Source of the DNA: Echinarachnius parma
Lineage: Eukaryota > Echinodermata > Echinoidea > Clypeasteroida > Echinarachniidae
Length of the DNA: 64,000 nucleotides
Direction: 5' to 3'
Assembly: GCA_037951105.1 (NCBI GenBank)
Contig: JBAMJV010003041.1
Location: forward strand, 1-64,000
Shown here in pieces: positions 10,322 through 22,120 of this stretch. Each line of letters opens with the position of its first letter. The stretch's first letter is position 1. Under the pieces are notes generated by a model. It did no database searches, was not told the DNA's origin, and was given only the letters and a program-made list of their open reading frames with translations. Position numbers and translations under genes: made by a program.

Positions 10322-11080
10322 GTTGATGACTGCCTGGCTCTTGCCTGTCGGGATTAGAAAGTTCATATAATATATAGTCCAATCTAATCCCCATACCACA
10401 TATCTACCCCCCCCCCCCCCCCCCTCCCTCCCGTCTTTACCCCACCACCACCTGTTTTCCATCTCTCTTTAATTTCGTCCCTGTATGTATTTCCATATTA
10501 ATGTTTTTCTCGAAAGTTAAACAAAAGAAGTCAGTTTGTTTAGGTTGATGATTCCCTAACTCGTGTCCGATGGGATAGAGGATTCTTCTTTCTTGTCAAA
10601 TATAATCTCCCAGCGATACAACTACCACCCCCCCCCCCCCCCCCCCCGTCTTTATCCTACCATAAACTGTTTATATCTCTCTTTAATTTTGTTCCTGCAT
10701 TTTCCTAATACGTATTGTTTTACTCATACAAGTTAAACCAATCAGTCAGTTCGCTTTGTTGATGACTCCCTGGCTGTTGCCTGTCGGGATTAAAAGTTCA
10801 TCTATCTAGTCCAATATAATATCCAAACCATGTATCTACACCCCTCCCCCCCCCCCCGCCCCGCCCCCCCCCCCCCCCCCCCCCCAACCGTTACCGGCTT
10901 CACCCCCACCCCCACCTGTTTTCATTTCTCTTTTATTTCGTTCCTGTATTTTCCTACCCATTTTTTGTACTCAAAAGTTAAACCAAATTAATGTATTGTT
11001 GATGGCTCACTTGCTCTTGTCTGTTGGGATTATAAAGTTCATATATCTATTCCAATCTAATCTCTCTACCATACAACCAT
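10322..11080 (+). repeat. ~220-bp satellite, four monomers, poly-C in the first three
   Basis: The phrase gttgatgactgcctggctct and variants recurs at 10322, 10544, 10758 and 10998 (spacing 222, 214, 240). Monomers 1-3 carry a poly-C run of different length (C18 at 10407, C20 at 10628, and an interrupted block with C22 ending 10885), followed by cgtctttaccccacc-like sequence and ttaattycgttcctg. Confidence 0.85.
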
Positions 11081-11081
11081 A

Positions 11082-11205
11082 GGCGTACCCAGGGGGGGGG
11101 GGGGGTTCAACCCCCCCCCCCCCCCCCCCTGGGTACGCCTCCCCCCCCCCCCTCTTTGACCAAAAAATGACTGTTTTGGGGGGTTTGAACCCCCCCCCCC
11201 CTTTT
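11082..11205. mobile_element. Palindromic aggcgtaccca poly-G/poly-C element
   Basis: aggcgtaccca then G14 (11092-11105), ttcaa, C19 (11111-11129), then tgggtacgcct and C12. The ends aggcgtaccca/tgggtacgcct are perfect inverted repeats. A second ggggggtttgaac-C12 module follows to 11201. It resembles the gtggcgta/poly-G repeats elsewhere in the window. Confidence 0.7.
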
Positions 11206-11234
11206 AAATTATAACTGGTCTCAAGACCAAATTT

Positions 11235-11365
11235 TAGCGGCCTCGACCGTAATTGTCGATGGTCTCGCCTCGAAAAGTTCGAAAAACCGTGGTGACGGCC
11301 TTAAAAAGTGCGAAAAACCGTGGTCTCGGCCTCGAAAATGTCGAAAAATGTTGGTCTACACCCTG
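11235..11365 (+). repeat. ~31-bp minisatellite (ggcctcgaaaagttcgaaaa)
   Basis: Three clear tandem units of the form cctcgaaaagttcgaaaaac then cgtggtctcgg, with a degenerate first unit at the left. It is next to the poly-C module and may be part of the same compound repeat. Confidence 0.75.
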
Positions 11366-11828
11366 GGCTAAACCACACCCACCTATTTTCACCTTTAATG
11401 TAGGCCTATGTCTTGTGAAGGTAATGTCATCCAGGACATCATCGACTTTGTCATTTGTATAATATGATTATGATAATTTATGACTAAAGACATGATTGCA
11501 AATCCATTTTTTTTTCTTGCATTTTCCCATTTACTTTCTGATCACTGATGTTCCCCTCTGTGCTATACGAGTAGTATAGATTTCAATTATTTGCATTTTA
11601 TTTCAACAGAAAATCATGAATTTCCCTGTAAGAAAAAACAAAAACAACGATAAATATACAAATCATTCGGCTATCATTTAAATGTACAACCACTAAATTG
11701 AGTAGCTGGGGGGGGGGGGGGGGGGTGATTCCCAAGTTCACCGTATCCCATTCCGATCCCATTCCCTGAGTGGGAGAACATTATTATTTAAGTATTATTT
11801 GTATTATCGGCTCTGGCTCATGGCTGTC
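11365..11828. other. AT-rich DNA with a G18 tract
   Basis: No gene seen. G18 at 11708-11725. The remainder has no obvious structure. Confidence 0.4.
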
Positions 11829-11933
11829 CCCACGGGCGTAGACATGTCATTGATACCCATTCAACTGGGGGGATGAGCTATTCATCCATCCCCCCAGTTG
11901 AATATGTATTACGTAACTCGCTACGCCCGTGGC
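11829..11933. mobile_element. Inverted-repeat element with cacgggcgtag ends
   Basis: The outer arms ccacgggcgtag (11830-11841) and ctacgcccgtgg (11921-11932) are perfect. An inner hairpin attcaactggggggatg (11859-11875) pairs with catccccccagttgaat (11887-11903). The gcgtag end recalls the gtggcgtag repeats. C17 follows at 11971-11987. Confidence 0.7.
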
Positions 11934-12007
11934 TGTCCCCATCCACACCTCCCTCTCATAAGAAACCCTGCCCCCCCCCCCCCCCCCTCGCCTTCTCAGT
12001 CGACTCA

Positions 12008-12064
12008 GACAAGGCCATATAGAGCTGTATATTTCTTATATATACAGCTCTATGGACAAGGCCA
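12008..12064. mobile_element. 37-bp hairpin insertion flanked by gacaaggcca direct repeats
   Basis: The 10-bp direct repeat gacaaggcca occurs at 12008-12017 and 12055-12064. Between them lies a hairpin with 14-bp perfect arms atagagctgtatat (12019-12032) and its complement (12040-12053), with a 7-nt loop. The layout matches the TTATAT-flanked hairpin at 2797, but here no empty site is available in the window. Confidence 0.75.
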
Positions 12065-12390
12065 AGATATTGCAAGACCAACTATTAGCCATTTTGGCTT
12101 GTTTTGGTTTTCGAGAATATTTAAAAGTACATGCTAGATGGCGCTCTTCCTCTTTCAACGCTGCGAAGATGAGCTGCAGTCCGCAATCCAGTATAACCTG
12201 GCTCAGATCGAAAATAAATTGAATTCTTCTTCACACTGCATTTATCATCAGTATGCCTAATTTCGGTTGTACATGCGTATATTCGCAAAGTTACACCGAC
12301 TGCTTCGTAAGGTGGTTTAAAACCATGACCACTTCAAAATACACTATTGGAACATCCTGAGTACACAAACTCGGGGTTTATAATGATTTA

Positions 12391-13103
12391 AAGGGAAAGT
12401 TCAAACGAATTCAAGCTTCTAATGATTGAAAGACAGATATTCTAGGTCACTCAACACAATTTTGTATACAAAAAAGTATGATTGTGGGTTCTTATAATTG
12501 GTATTGAAATTATAATGACACAAATTCGCGAGCGAGCTTGTTCTCTCCCACAATGCACCAATTTGTGACGTGAGAGACTCACTATGCGCCTATTTATGTT
12601 CTTTCACTGCAGCGAATGTGTTCTTTTGATCGGACCAATACAATGCTCGATCATGAATAGTTTAGTTCACGCTGCGCCACTGACCGTGCCTTTGAGCATT
12701 ACTGCATTGTTGAACCGTTTGAAAATACTTGCCTGCCCGATATTGTAACACGTTTGGCTTTCATCGGAATTTGAATAGACACAACGTTTTGTAAATGTGT
12801 TATTGAATTTGCTGGCTCTGCATGACCGGCTATTATGAATGACACATGCAGTGATCACAATGCAGTGGCACCGGATTCAAGCCTACTCAAGAAATTGAGC
12901 AAAGTGAGGCTGCTACGTAAGGGTCTCTTGATTGTGTGCGGTAAATTTAATTATTTCCTCAGAGTTAATGACATTAGAAACATTCTTAGAAATCAACCAA
13001 AGTGAGTCAAATCTTGAAAATATTCAAGCACATCCCTAGATTTATTTCCAATATAGGCTACTGTATTTTTGTTTTAAATCGTCCGAATGTCCCTTTAATT
13101 CAA
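12391..13103. mobile_element. Possible ~710-bp TTAA-flanked element
   Basis: The left end ttaaagggaaagttcaaacg and right end cgtccgaatgtccctttaa are imperfect inverted repeats bounded by TTAA. The interior holds a CpG-bearing patch (12530-12680) and no credible ORF. It shares only the TTAAAGGGA terminus with the ~385-bp family, so it would be a separate family. Confidence 0.5.
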
Positions 13104-13940
13104 TAAGGTATGTAGTTTGTTGATGATAGTTTGACATCAGTATAGGTAAATATAAATCAGGCAAATTATAGGTTCAAGGGAAGGCCAAATTCGTCTACAT
13201 AACTTTTGCCGTTAACTTGAAGTAAATGTCATGTGACTAAAATATATCGTTAAAAATGCACCGAAAATAATCCACAATCATAATGTTTGTTACAACCACT
13301 CATTTGGGTATAGAGACGAGGATTGACAATTTGGTACTGCGCCATCAACGTTTAAAACATACATTCTACTTCCTCTGACATTCTGCTGCAGGTAACCTTC
13401 ACCCCAACTATCAAACTGTCTTTATTTATGAACATCTTCTTAGTAGTGTACTAGTATAATTATACGTAGAGTGTTAATAAACGAGCTCATGCTAAGATTG
13501 AAGATAATAAGAGATCATTTTTTAACAAAGTGCTTTAGTACTTTTCTCATGAGTACTGGTATAATTAAATTAGACAATCGAAACTTATTTTTGTAGTGTT
13601 TAAAATGTTAAATGTTCGTTTGTTCTAGCACTGTTTTTAGTCAAGTTTATAATAATATATGAAATACACTCTTTGTCAATATAATTGTAGTTTATTTTAT
13701 TTTCGATTATATCATTTATCATGAAGCTGACCGAATTTCTATAATTGATATTTTTTCCCATCCATTTCCCGTAATTTTCTACTTTCGCTCTCGGTATCCT
13801 TCCTTCATCTCTGACGCTTAATTTGGTCACAATCATGGACACGTCTTGAAGGTCAACCTAATATCAGCGTGATAAATATAATAAGGAGATAAATAAAAGT
13901 ACGTTAAATTCGGCAAAGCAGTAAAGATTTGTTGGTATGT
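13104..13940. other. AT-rich DNA, no feature seen
   Basis: Only short AT-rich frames. No repeats of note. Confidence 0.4.
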
Positions 13941-13954
13941 AAGATTGGTTTGAT

Positions 13955-14224
13955 ATGTGTGTGTGTCTGTGTGGTGTGTGGTGTGTGTGCGTGTGTGTGT
14001 AATGATCATTATTTGTTTGTAGTTCATAATTATGTAATGTAAGATTTGTAATTGTTTTATGTATGTAAGGTAATTATTTATACTTTCGTTCATTATAATT
14101 GTAATTTGTTATATTCTCTGTTTAAGATGTTCACATTGGACATTTTTTTGTTTATGTATATTCAATTGTAAAATGTTTTAATTTGGAGGAATAAAAACCA
14201 CTTTAAAAAAAAAAGTGTGTGTGT

Positions 14225-14264
<40 letters not shown>

Positions 14265-14285
14265 TGTGGGTGTGTGTGTGTGTGT

Positions 14286-14376
<91 letters not shown>
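13955..14376. repeat. GT microsatellites, the main one ~160 bp
   Basis: A short impure GT tract at 13955-14000 and a long (GT)n with rare GA/GG interruptions at 14214-14376. A duplicated word flanks the region: gtcaacctaatatcagcgtgat (13853) and gtcaaccaaatatcagcgtgat (14397), suggesting that the GT array is embedded in a ~545-bp tandem duplication. Direct repeats of this length are seen in the sequence. Confidence 0.85.
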
Positions 14377-14377
<1 letters not shown>

Positions 14378-14505
14378 TCATGCACACTTCTTGTAGGTCA
14401 ACCAAATATCAGCGTGATAGATATCTATTAAAGAAATTATATAATAATATGTTGAATTGTGTTTTATGTGGGCCTCGATTAGTTTGTTTGTGCATTTTCT
14501 TAGGT

Positions 14506-14545
14506 GGGGGGGGGGGGGGGGGGGTGGGGGTGGGGGGATTGACGT
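14506..14545. repeat. G19 tract with G5-G7 extensions
   Basis: G19 (14506-14524), then tgggggtgggggg: four or more G-runs in a row, a strong G-quadruplex candidate on the plus strand. Confidence 0.8.
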
Positions 14546-14629
14546 CTAATTAGCCTTCCCGCCCTTTTACCCGACAAGGCAACAACAACAACAACAAAAA
14601 GTGCTTGCCTCTTTGATCCAAAAATTACA

Positions 14630-14830
14630 CGCTTTTGCCGAAATATAAGACGATTTTGCCCGAACATGACGTTATTATGCCCTAAAATGACATGATTATG
14701 CCCGAATGTTACACGAGTTTGCCCTAAAAATATTTTGCCGGAATTCTACAGTCATGGTTTTGCACAAATATGACATGGCTTTAATGCCGTAATTCTCACA
14801 TGGATAAGCCTGAATATGACATGGTTTGCC
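14630..14830 (+). repeat. ~21-bp irregular minisatellite (tttgcccgaatatgaca)
   Basis: Units with the core ttttgcccgaa/atgccctaaaa followed by atgacatg-like sequence recur about every 15-25 bp from 14634 to 14830. A hairpin follows at about 14863-14897 (ggggggagg...cctcccccc). Confidence 0.75.
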
Positions 14831-14899
14831 AGAATTGGGGTGCTTTTGGTCTTTTTCAAAACTCCGGGGGGAGGGTGGATATCCCCCTCCCCCCGTAAT

Positions 14900-16340
14900 T
14901 ATTTCAGATGAGATTGTTCCCCCACAAATTGTATTTGCCCCTATAGGAGCGCCCACAAACAATAATATGTTTGTAGAAAAAAATTGTACGACAAAGGGAA
15001 TCAGCAAACATTATCTAATTTTTAAGCTTAATGTAACCATAACAACCAAATTCATGAAATTTTAAGGTAAATATAAACATTTAATATATAATAATGTCAT
15101 TAATTAGGTTAATAATCCGCCGAAACGAATGGAGACCTTGCTTAGTTCTGGACTTGGTAAAACAAATATATATATATAATATACCGACTCTACTTTTATA
15201 TCGGACTCTACCCCATTCCCGACCGTCGAACAGAAGAATATGGAGACTGATTTGTCGGTCTTTTCTGGCCTTTGCTTTTACCCCCTGAAAAATATATTTA
15301 TTTTTAGGCTTTTATGTTTTCCCTTATCTAGAAATTAGTCAAGTGTTCGGGAAGTTAAGTTACTAGCATTTTCCAAAGAGTGACCGCGCCTATATTAGCA
15401 TGATAGCTCTTTTTATAGCCAAGTCGTCATGAATCGTCACCTGCTGTGAGTGCTAAGACAATTCAAGTCGACAGGAAAAACAAAAAGATGTTAGAAGTTG
15501 TCTAAAATATATAGTCCAAGGTTCTCTTGTGATTGCATGCGTATGGCTTGGAAAATATAAGAAAATATACGGATCCTATTATAGTGTCGAAACAAGGACT
15601 TATCGCGATGAAAATAATGCGACAGAAACTTTTGAAATTCATGAGGGACGCGGCATTTCTTTTAGAAAATCTTGGATGTTTTGTGGATGAAATTTTCACT
15701 ATCATAACTTATTTTTGTATTATTCATTATTTCTACATCCTGGGACTTGCAGATAATGATAACGCTTCTCTTCAAACTGACTATATTGATTCAAAGGAGC
15801 CCCCCCCCCCCAAAAAAAAAACAACAACAACAAACAAACAAACAAAAACACACACACACACACACAAACAAAACTAATTTACATAATTATTTAAATAACA
15901 AACCGAAAAGTGCACGAACTCTTCTTCACAACAACTTAACCGATTACCTGCGGCCTACGGGACGGGAATCCTAATACACCACGTGCAACTTTATAGGGCG
16001 TGCAAGTAACTAGGATGACATAGGTTAATGTGTTAAGACGTTATTATCCCGAGCGTAACACAGACGACAGCGAAACTGAAAGTACGCAAGAGCTGAGAGT
16101 CATGGGGTAGTAGAACAGATCCCCGGGAAAGATCTTATCAAGTCAGCTATAGACCCTAGTAATGGTGTGTTCCATGTTTAATGTCTTATACATCTATATA
16201 TATATAAGTCGAAAAATAGCTTTAGAAATTATTGCCAGAGTGGCCAGAGTAAAAAGAAATAATCAATTTTAAATAGTTAAAAATTAGCACGGGTGTTATG
16301 TATGTGTATTTGTCATGTTTTGACACTCAGTGGAGGGCCG
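14900..16340. other. AT-rich DNA, no gene seen
   Basis: Contains a TA-rich tract (15167-15180), a C10-A9 run with CAA repeats and a CA repeat (15800-15870). The frame at 15533-15877 ends in that low-complexity DNA and shows no domain. Confidence 0.4.
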
Positions 16341-17060
16341 TGGGAGGGGGGGGGGGGGGGGGGGGGTCATTTGTGGATAGCGTAGGTGCTCGGAATCATT
16401 ATCGGAATTATACTTATTGTTAGTGGTGCCGACTAAGGGGAGCAAGAAGGGGGCTAGTGAGGTGACCATTTTCCCCCCTTATGGGAATGTTTGCACCCCT
16501 CCCCATGTGATGTAAATATACATTTACTTGATAGACAGAAAAAACAAATATTTTGTTCTGATGTAACATGCTACCCCCCGACACATAATATAACCACTCC
16601 TATGTTTACCATGCATGCCCAACGGGGGGAAATGAGGGGGGGGGGGGGGGAGGGGGATGGGGGTTATGCCCCCATTAAATGTTAAACGTGAAACGTAACA
16701 AAATCAAGGAAGTCATAACTGTCAGGGTGCCCCCGGTGGTATAGCATGGTCGGGAAGATTAGGTGGGGGGGGGGGGGGGGGGGGGGGGCTCATAACAATT
16801 CTTGGGGGGCACACCCTAAGTGTTTCTCTATTTTTTATTGAATGTTTATCATTATGTTTTTCATTGTTTTTTTGAAATTATTAGGGGCATGTACCCCCAG
16901 AGCTACACACCTTTAACAGTATTAGCCTGCATTATGTCACTGTTCTTTATCTAGATGTTTACGCAAATCATTTATGTTCCGTGCCCGAGTGAAAAGATAA
17001 CCAACAAAGGGGGGGGGGGGGGGGGGTATCATGCCCCCATTAACTAGTATTAAACAGTAT
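16340..17060. repeat. Cluster of four poly-G elements
   Basis: G21 (16346-16366), G15 (16636-16650), G24 (16765-16788) and G18 (17009-17026). Two of them share the following phrase tatgcccccattaa / catgcccccattaa (16665, 17029), about 364 bp apart, so part of the cluster is duplicated. Confidence 0.75.
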
Positions 17061-17329
17061 ACCCTCGCCCCTAAAAATAAGAGACTCAGCCCGCCAATAC
17101 GTCATTGCCCACTACCTAGAAGGGTATGTATACTCTGCCATGCCCGAGTGAATAGATTGTACAAGAATGTTCTAGATAATGAGCTGAAAATAACATGTGG
17201 CGTCTCTTTGTGTTGTCACGTGTAGACAAGGGGTTTTCCCTCGTGTGAGATGGGACTGATTTAGCAACGGCGATTCTAAAATAGCAGGTCTTAGAACTAA
17301 ATGGGAAACATATAAGGGGGAAGGACGGG

Positions 17330-17780
17330 TATGTACACACAGGTACATACATGCAAGTACAGACATCATCACAAACTTACAAACATACTAACCACTTTAT
17401 ATCGTAACAGACACAGACCGCCCAAACACACACACACGCAAAGGTATTAAAATAAGCAGGTTTTAAAACTAAATTGGAAAAATAAAAGGGGAATTACTGA
17501 TACATACAGATTACAGAAGTACAGACATAATAACAAACTTACAAACAGGCCGCCTTTAAATGGTAACAGACATGTATCCAATCCCAGACCGCCCAAACAA
17601 ACACACAAGACACAAGCACACACACACACACAGAGTTACAAACTTACAAACATATCAACCACTTTATATGGTCTTAGACATCCAAACACACAGCACAAAC
17701 ACAGACACAGACACACGCATACACACACACACACACACACAGTTACAAACTGACAAACATACAGACCATTTTATATGGTC
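17330..17780 (+). repeat. CA-rich tandem repeat with cttacaaacatac units
   Basis: The words aaacttacaaacatac, accactttatatggt and ccgcccaaacacacacac recur near 17375, 17535, 17640 and 17745. Unit lengths are irregular because of the CA runs. A perfect inverted repeat is inserted in the last unit after tttatatggtc. Confidence 0.7.
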
Positions 17781-18067
17781 ACATATCGTCGGTGACATTA
17801 CGTACCGGCGAATCTTCAAATTTCGGTCGATTTTTCGATTTTGAGTTTTTGGCATATTTTTGATGTCTATACCCAACTCTATCACAATTTTGTCTCTATT
17901 TTCGAATATCAATTTCTGAAAATCAATGATATCGTGAATTTTGAAGACTGAAATTCAGATATGTGATAGAGTTGGGTATAGACATCAAAAATATGCCAAA
18001 AACTCAAAATCGAAAAATCGACCGAAATTTGAAGATTCGCCGGTACGTAATGTCACCGACGATATGT
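17781..18067. mobile_element. Perfect 106-bp inverted repeat (287-bp foldback element)
   Basis: The arms 17781-17886 (starting acatatcgtcggtgacatta) and 17962-18067 are identical in reverse complement across all 106 bp by eye, around a 75-bp AT-rich spacer. The neighbouring tandem unit reads tttatatggtcttagacatc with no element, so it looks inserted. Identity of the arms implies recent origin or ongoing arm homogenisation. A transcript would form a long perfect double-stranded hairpin. Confidence 0.9.
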
Positions 18068-18093
18068 CCAAAAGCAGACAGCACAGACGGACT

Positions 18094-18124
<31 letters not shown>

Positions 18125-18414
18125 AAACTGTTCAATCCAAACAAAGCTCAAGCTTATTTTTAAATTATTGTTTGATAAATGACAAACTTCAAATCCATTC
18201 TATCATACAATCCCACACACACATACACACTCCATCTCAAAAGTTATCGGCTGGAATGAGGTTTATGTAGACCATGGTTCAAAAATTATGAAGTGCCACT
18301 TTACAGCGCGTATGTGTAAAAAGCGGAACTCACATTTGCAAATCTCTTATGATACGGCTGTTGGTGCTTGCCAGCTAACCAGCAGCACCAATCAAAATTC
18401 ACCATCTAAGAACA

Positions 18415-18698
18415 GGGGGGTGTTTCACAAAGATCCTAAGTTGAACTTAACTATTATGGAAAGCCATTTGTAGCCTTGGAATACAATATATTAAAAAGCA
18501 ACAAAGCAAGAATTTTAGACTTTTCATAAATGTTGCATACAGAACATGGAATCTCCTTGATAATAGAAAATATTAATGATTTAAATCAACATGTAATGCC
18601 TTTGAAAAAGCAATTTTTCAAAGAAACTAATGGCCCTCCATACTTTTTAAGTCCAACTTGAAGATAAGTTCAACTTAGGATCTTTGTGAAACACCCCC
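18415..18698. mobile_element. MITE with TGTTTCACAAAGAT termini, copy 1
   Basis: The left end gggggtgtttcacaaagatc and aagttgaactta mirror the right end taagttcaacttaggatctt then tgtgaaacaccccc. The interior is AT-rich without an ORF. A second member with the same ends lies at 60411-60740. TSDs are not clear. Confidence 0.85.
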
Positions 18699-18699
18699 A

Positions 18700-20390
18700 G
18701 ACCTTTATTTGGCGTCTTTAGCAAATGTGTAGCTTCAACATTCTTTAAATTAAATTGTACAAATTGGCACTCCCTCGTTTTAAACCTTGGTTGACATAAA
18801 CCACCTTTGTTAATTCCATTTCCAGCTAAAGATTACTTACACAAAAATACAAGACTCTGTAACACAATGTGGCTATTTTTTCATAGACTTTTACACAAAC
18901 GTGTATTATGTATTGAAAGTCATGGAGGGGAGGGGGCATACAGTATATATATAATTATTTACAAAGAAAAAACACAATAGCTGAATTACATCCAGAGAAT
19001 TAACAATGCAGAGATGTATCATTACACTTATTCAAAGCAGAAAGCCTAAACCAACGTTGTCCATCCCAAAGAGAGCATAATTCCACTCAAAACGATACTT
19101 TCTTTGGTTCGACACCTCTAAGAAACTTATTACGTTTATACATCAATACCAAATTTGTACACTTTCAAATAAAATTTCACAGAATATCATGATTAACATG
19201 TTGAAGAAAGTACTGGAAAACAACAAACACATAAAAAAAAGAACAGAAGTAGAACGAAAAATACACATTTCAATCATTATAAATTCACAAGTTAAAATAA
19301 CAATGACACAAATATTTAAAGCAAAGTCTCCTGCCATTTAACCATTTAAAAAAAACACATTTGTTAATATTTTTCCCACAAATAATTTCATATCACATGA
19401 TTTCTAAAGAGCATGGCGCTATTTCACCCAAGCATCATAAAATCCAAAATGACAAAAACAATTTTATTTCAGACTGGAATTAAGACTACCAATAAAAAGA
19501 ATGCTAAAGAAAAAACGACAACAACAAGGCAATGCCTATATACACACATATATAATAATGATATATAGTACACGGCCATTTTTTTTGTTTACAGATATTT
19601 AAGAGTTTAAAAACCAAAATTGATAAATATATTCACTCAACGATTGTGGAATGGTTTAGAAAAAAAGAAAAAAACAAGCCAAAATGCTACCAGCTGAAAG
19701 AGAGCAATATAACTTGCTCAAAATAAATATCAACTAGGTTCAAAATTCACCACTTTTTATGGACATTACATTTAAAAAATTTAAAACAAAGAAGAAAAAG
19801 CTCATGTCTAAAAAGATGTCATATATGCATTATCTTTTTACAACATTTCCCTTCCTGGGTGTTAACTTCAAGTCAGAAGATATCACATGATTTAACTTGT
19901 CTTATAATTATTACAAAGCTTGTTTAATTAAAAAAAACACACAACTCAAACACTTGATGCATTTAAAATGTACTTTGAATCAATATCCACTTATCTTTCA
20001 AAACTGAAACTATTTAATCTAAGCTTGGCAACATCACATCGATTAAATTAAATGAAAATCAATAAATACTAATATTTCCTTCCCATACAATCCATGGGAA
20101 ATCATTCAGTTTTCCAAATCAAACCAAATCATTCGCAAACAGAGAGTACAAATGGAATAAAGAGTTGTCACAATAAAACATTTAATTATTATTCACACCA
20201 AAACGTACTCCAATATTTAAAAAATTGATTTCAAAATGCATTCTCGAATTCATTTTCAAATTTTAGATTCAATAACCATTCTTAAATACAACCAATTCAG
20301 TGGCACTATCCGCCGATCAACCGATCTCATTTACAGAGACAGTGCCTCAATATCGCTCTATTCAAACGCACCTCTATGCAAGCTATTCTT
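18700..20390. other. AT-rich low-repeat DNA
   Basis: No gene, no poly-G and few repeats. It could be intergenic DNA downstream of HIVEP or distal 3' UTR; AATAAA words on the minus strand occur near 18705 and 19465. Confidence 0.4.
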
Positions 20391-20391
20391 G

Positions 20392-20583
20392 TACAGTGAA
20401 ACCTCTTTATAACGAGCTCCTTTATAACGAGCTCTGTTATAACGAGGTACCTGATATAACAGATATCACAGGTCCAGGTTCTTTGTATTTTCTTGTTTTT
20501 AAGCCCAGATACAAGAAGATATCTGATATAACGAGGTAAATTCAATGGACCCAACATGCTCGTTATAATGGGGTTTCACTGTA
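20392..20583. mobile_element. pogo/Tigger-like MITE (188 bp) with TA duplication
   Basis: The element (20394-20581) starts CAGTGAAACCTCTTTATAAC and ends with the complement gttataatggggtttcactg. TA flanks both sides (20392-20393, 20582-20583). Internal ttataacgag words recur four to five times. Ends beginning CAGT..AACCTC and TA duplications are typical of pogo/Tigger (Tc1/mariner) elements. It is too short to encode a transposase. Confidence 0.85.
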
Positions 20584-22120
20584 ATGGTTTTCATACCATA
20601 TATAAAAGCAAAGTACATACAATAAGTTGAATATGCAATCTCACGAGGACCAAGTACAAAAATAAAATGCCTACTATCCACATAGATTTTTTTGTTTGTA
20701 TTCATCAATATCTTTAAGTACACGCAGCTAATATATTTGTCTATATTTTGAGGTTATATGTTCATGATACACTTTATAAGCAACGCCACTTCATGGCATG
20801 CCATAAGTAAGCTCTATGTCGCCTTTATATTTCAATCGCACGTGATGAAATCAAGAAAAATTAGCAATACATTAATCATTTAAAACACATCCATGTATTT
20901 CATTTCTATGGAATTTGAGTTTTACTCAAAGTTTCTAACATAATGTAGAATGTTAACAATGAAACTAAACAGCCCGTCAATTCCATACATCCTTCATCTT
21001 TTATTTTTGAAGTGTTCCAATGTTCTAAGCGTGTGAATCATTGATGATACTTTCTATTTAATCAATACACCTGCTAATATAATGTTGACCCGACCTTTCA
21101 TAATTATTCACAAAGAAAAATTCAACAATAACAAAAACACATGGTGTATTGAAAGTAAAAATCCAATTTAGTTTGATTTCGTGAGTGGCCTTGAACCTGT
21201 CTATGAATTATATGTGCATATTTCTGTACACAATAAAATAACTAAACACGAAAACAAGAAAAAAATACATAAATCATACAAGGAATAAGGCAACATAGAC
21301 GCTTTGAAAGACTAAGCTTGCATGCAAATTTTGAAGAAAAAAATTATATATATATATATATAAAGCCTACCAAAGTTGTTAAATTGGTACAAGGGTTTGA
21401 AGCAATAACGGAGAGAAGTGAAGGAAAAAACTAAGGAGAAAAAGAAAGCTATTCTTTGTATTTTATAGTTCTGCCATGATGACGAAGGAATTTCATTACA
21501 ACAAAGTAATTAGTTGGATGTAAATCGATGTAAATCGTGTCCTATAAAGTAGAGCAGCTCAGGCTGATATGGTCCCAACTTCCCACGGGAGTTGAGATGG
21601 TGCACAAGATAACTGTATGGGTTTGAAGAGCACCCCAATGACCAAGGATAATACTAATGGTACTGTGCTTAGAAAACCCTGTATTAAACACTTGCGATCT
21701 ATTACTATTATTATTATCACTTCACCGCTCCAAAGGATTTGTTAAAGGGAGAGTCGTCGGCAGTCAAGTAAGAATGTGATGTGAAGGTAGACAAGGAGTA
21801 ACTAACCATAACACTTCAGGAAGAAGGAAGGATAAAACATTTTTACTTTTTAGGAACAGACGTAGCTTCCTCTTCATGTGATTAAAAGGAAAAGAAAGAG
21901 ATAAACATTCGCTATTTTGAAGTACTATATATTTGCTATTTTAAAGTGCTACGTTCTCCCCTTTCAGTTCATGTGATCCGTTCTCTTATCGGCATGTTTT
22001 CCTCTAAAAAAAACGTTTGTTATCGCGCAAAAGCATCAGGACTTTGGCGCTGTACGGGGCAAAAGAGAACAAAACTAGGCAATTAGGTTGCCATGGTAAC
22101 ATGTTGGGCTGCATCCCGTC
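20584..22120. other. AT-rich DNA, no gene seen
   Basis: Only short frames; a small TA tract near 21346-21361. No poly-G. Nothing further recognised. Confidence 0.4.
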
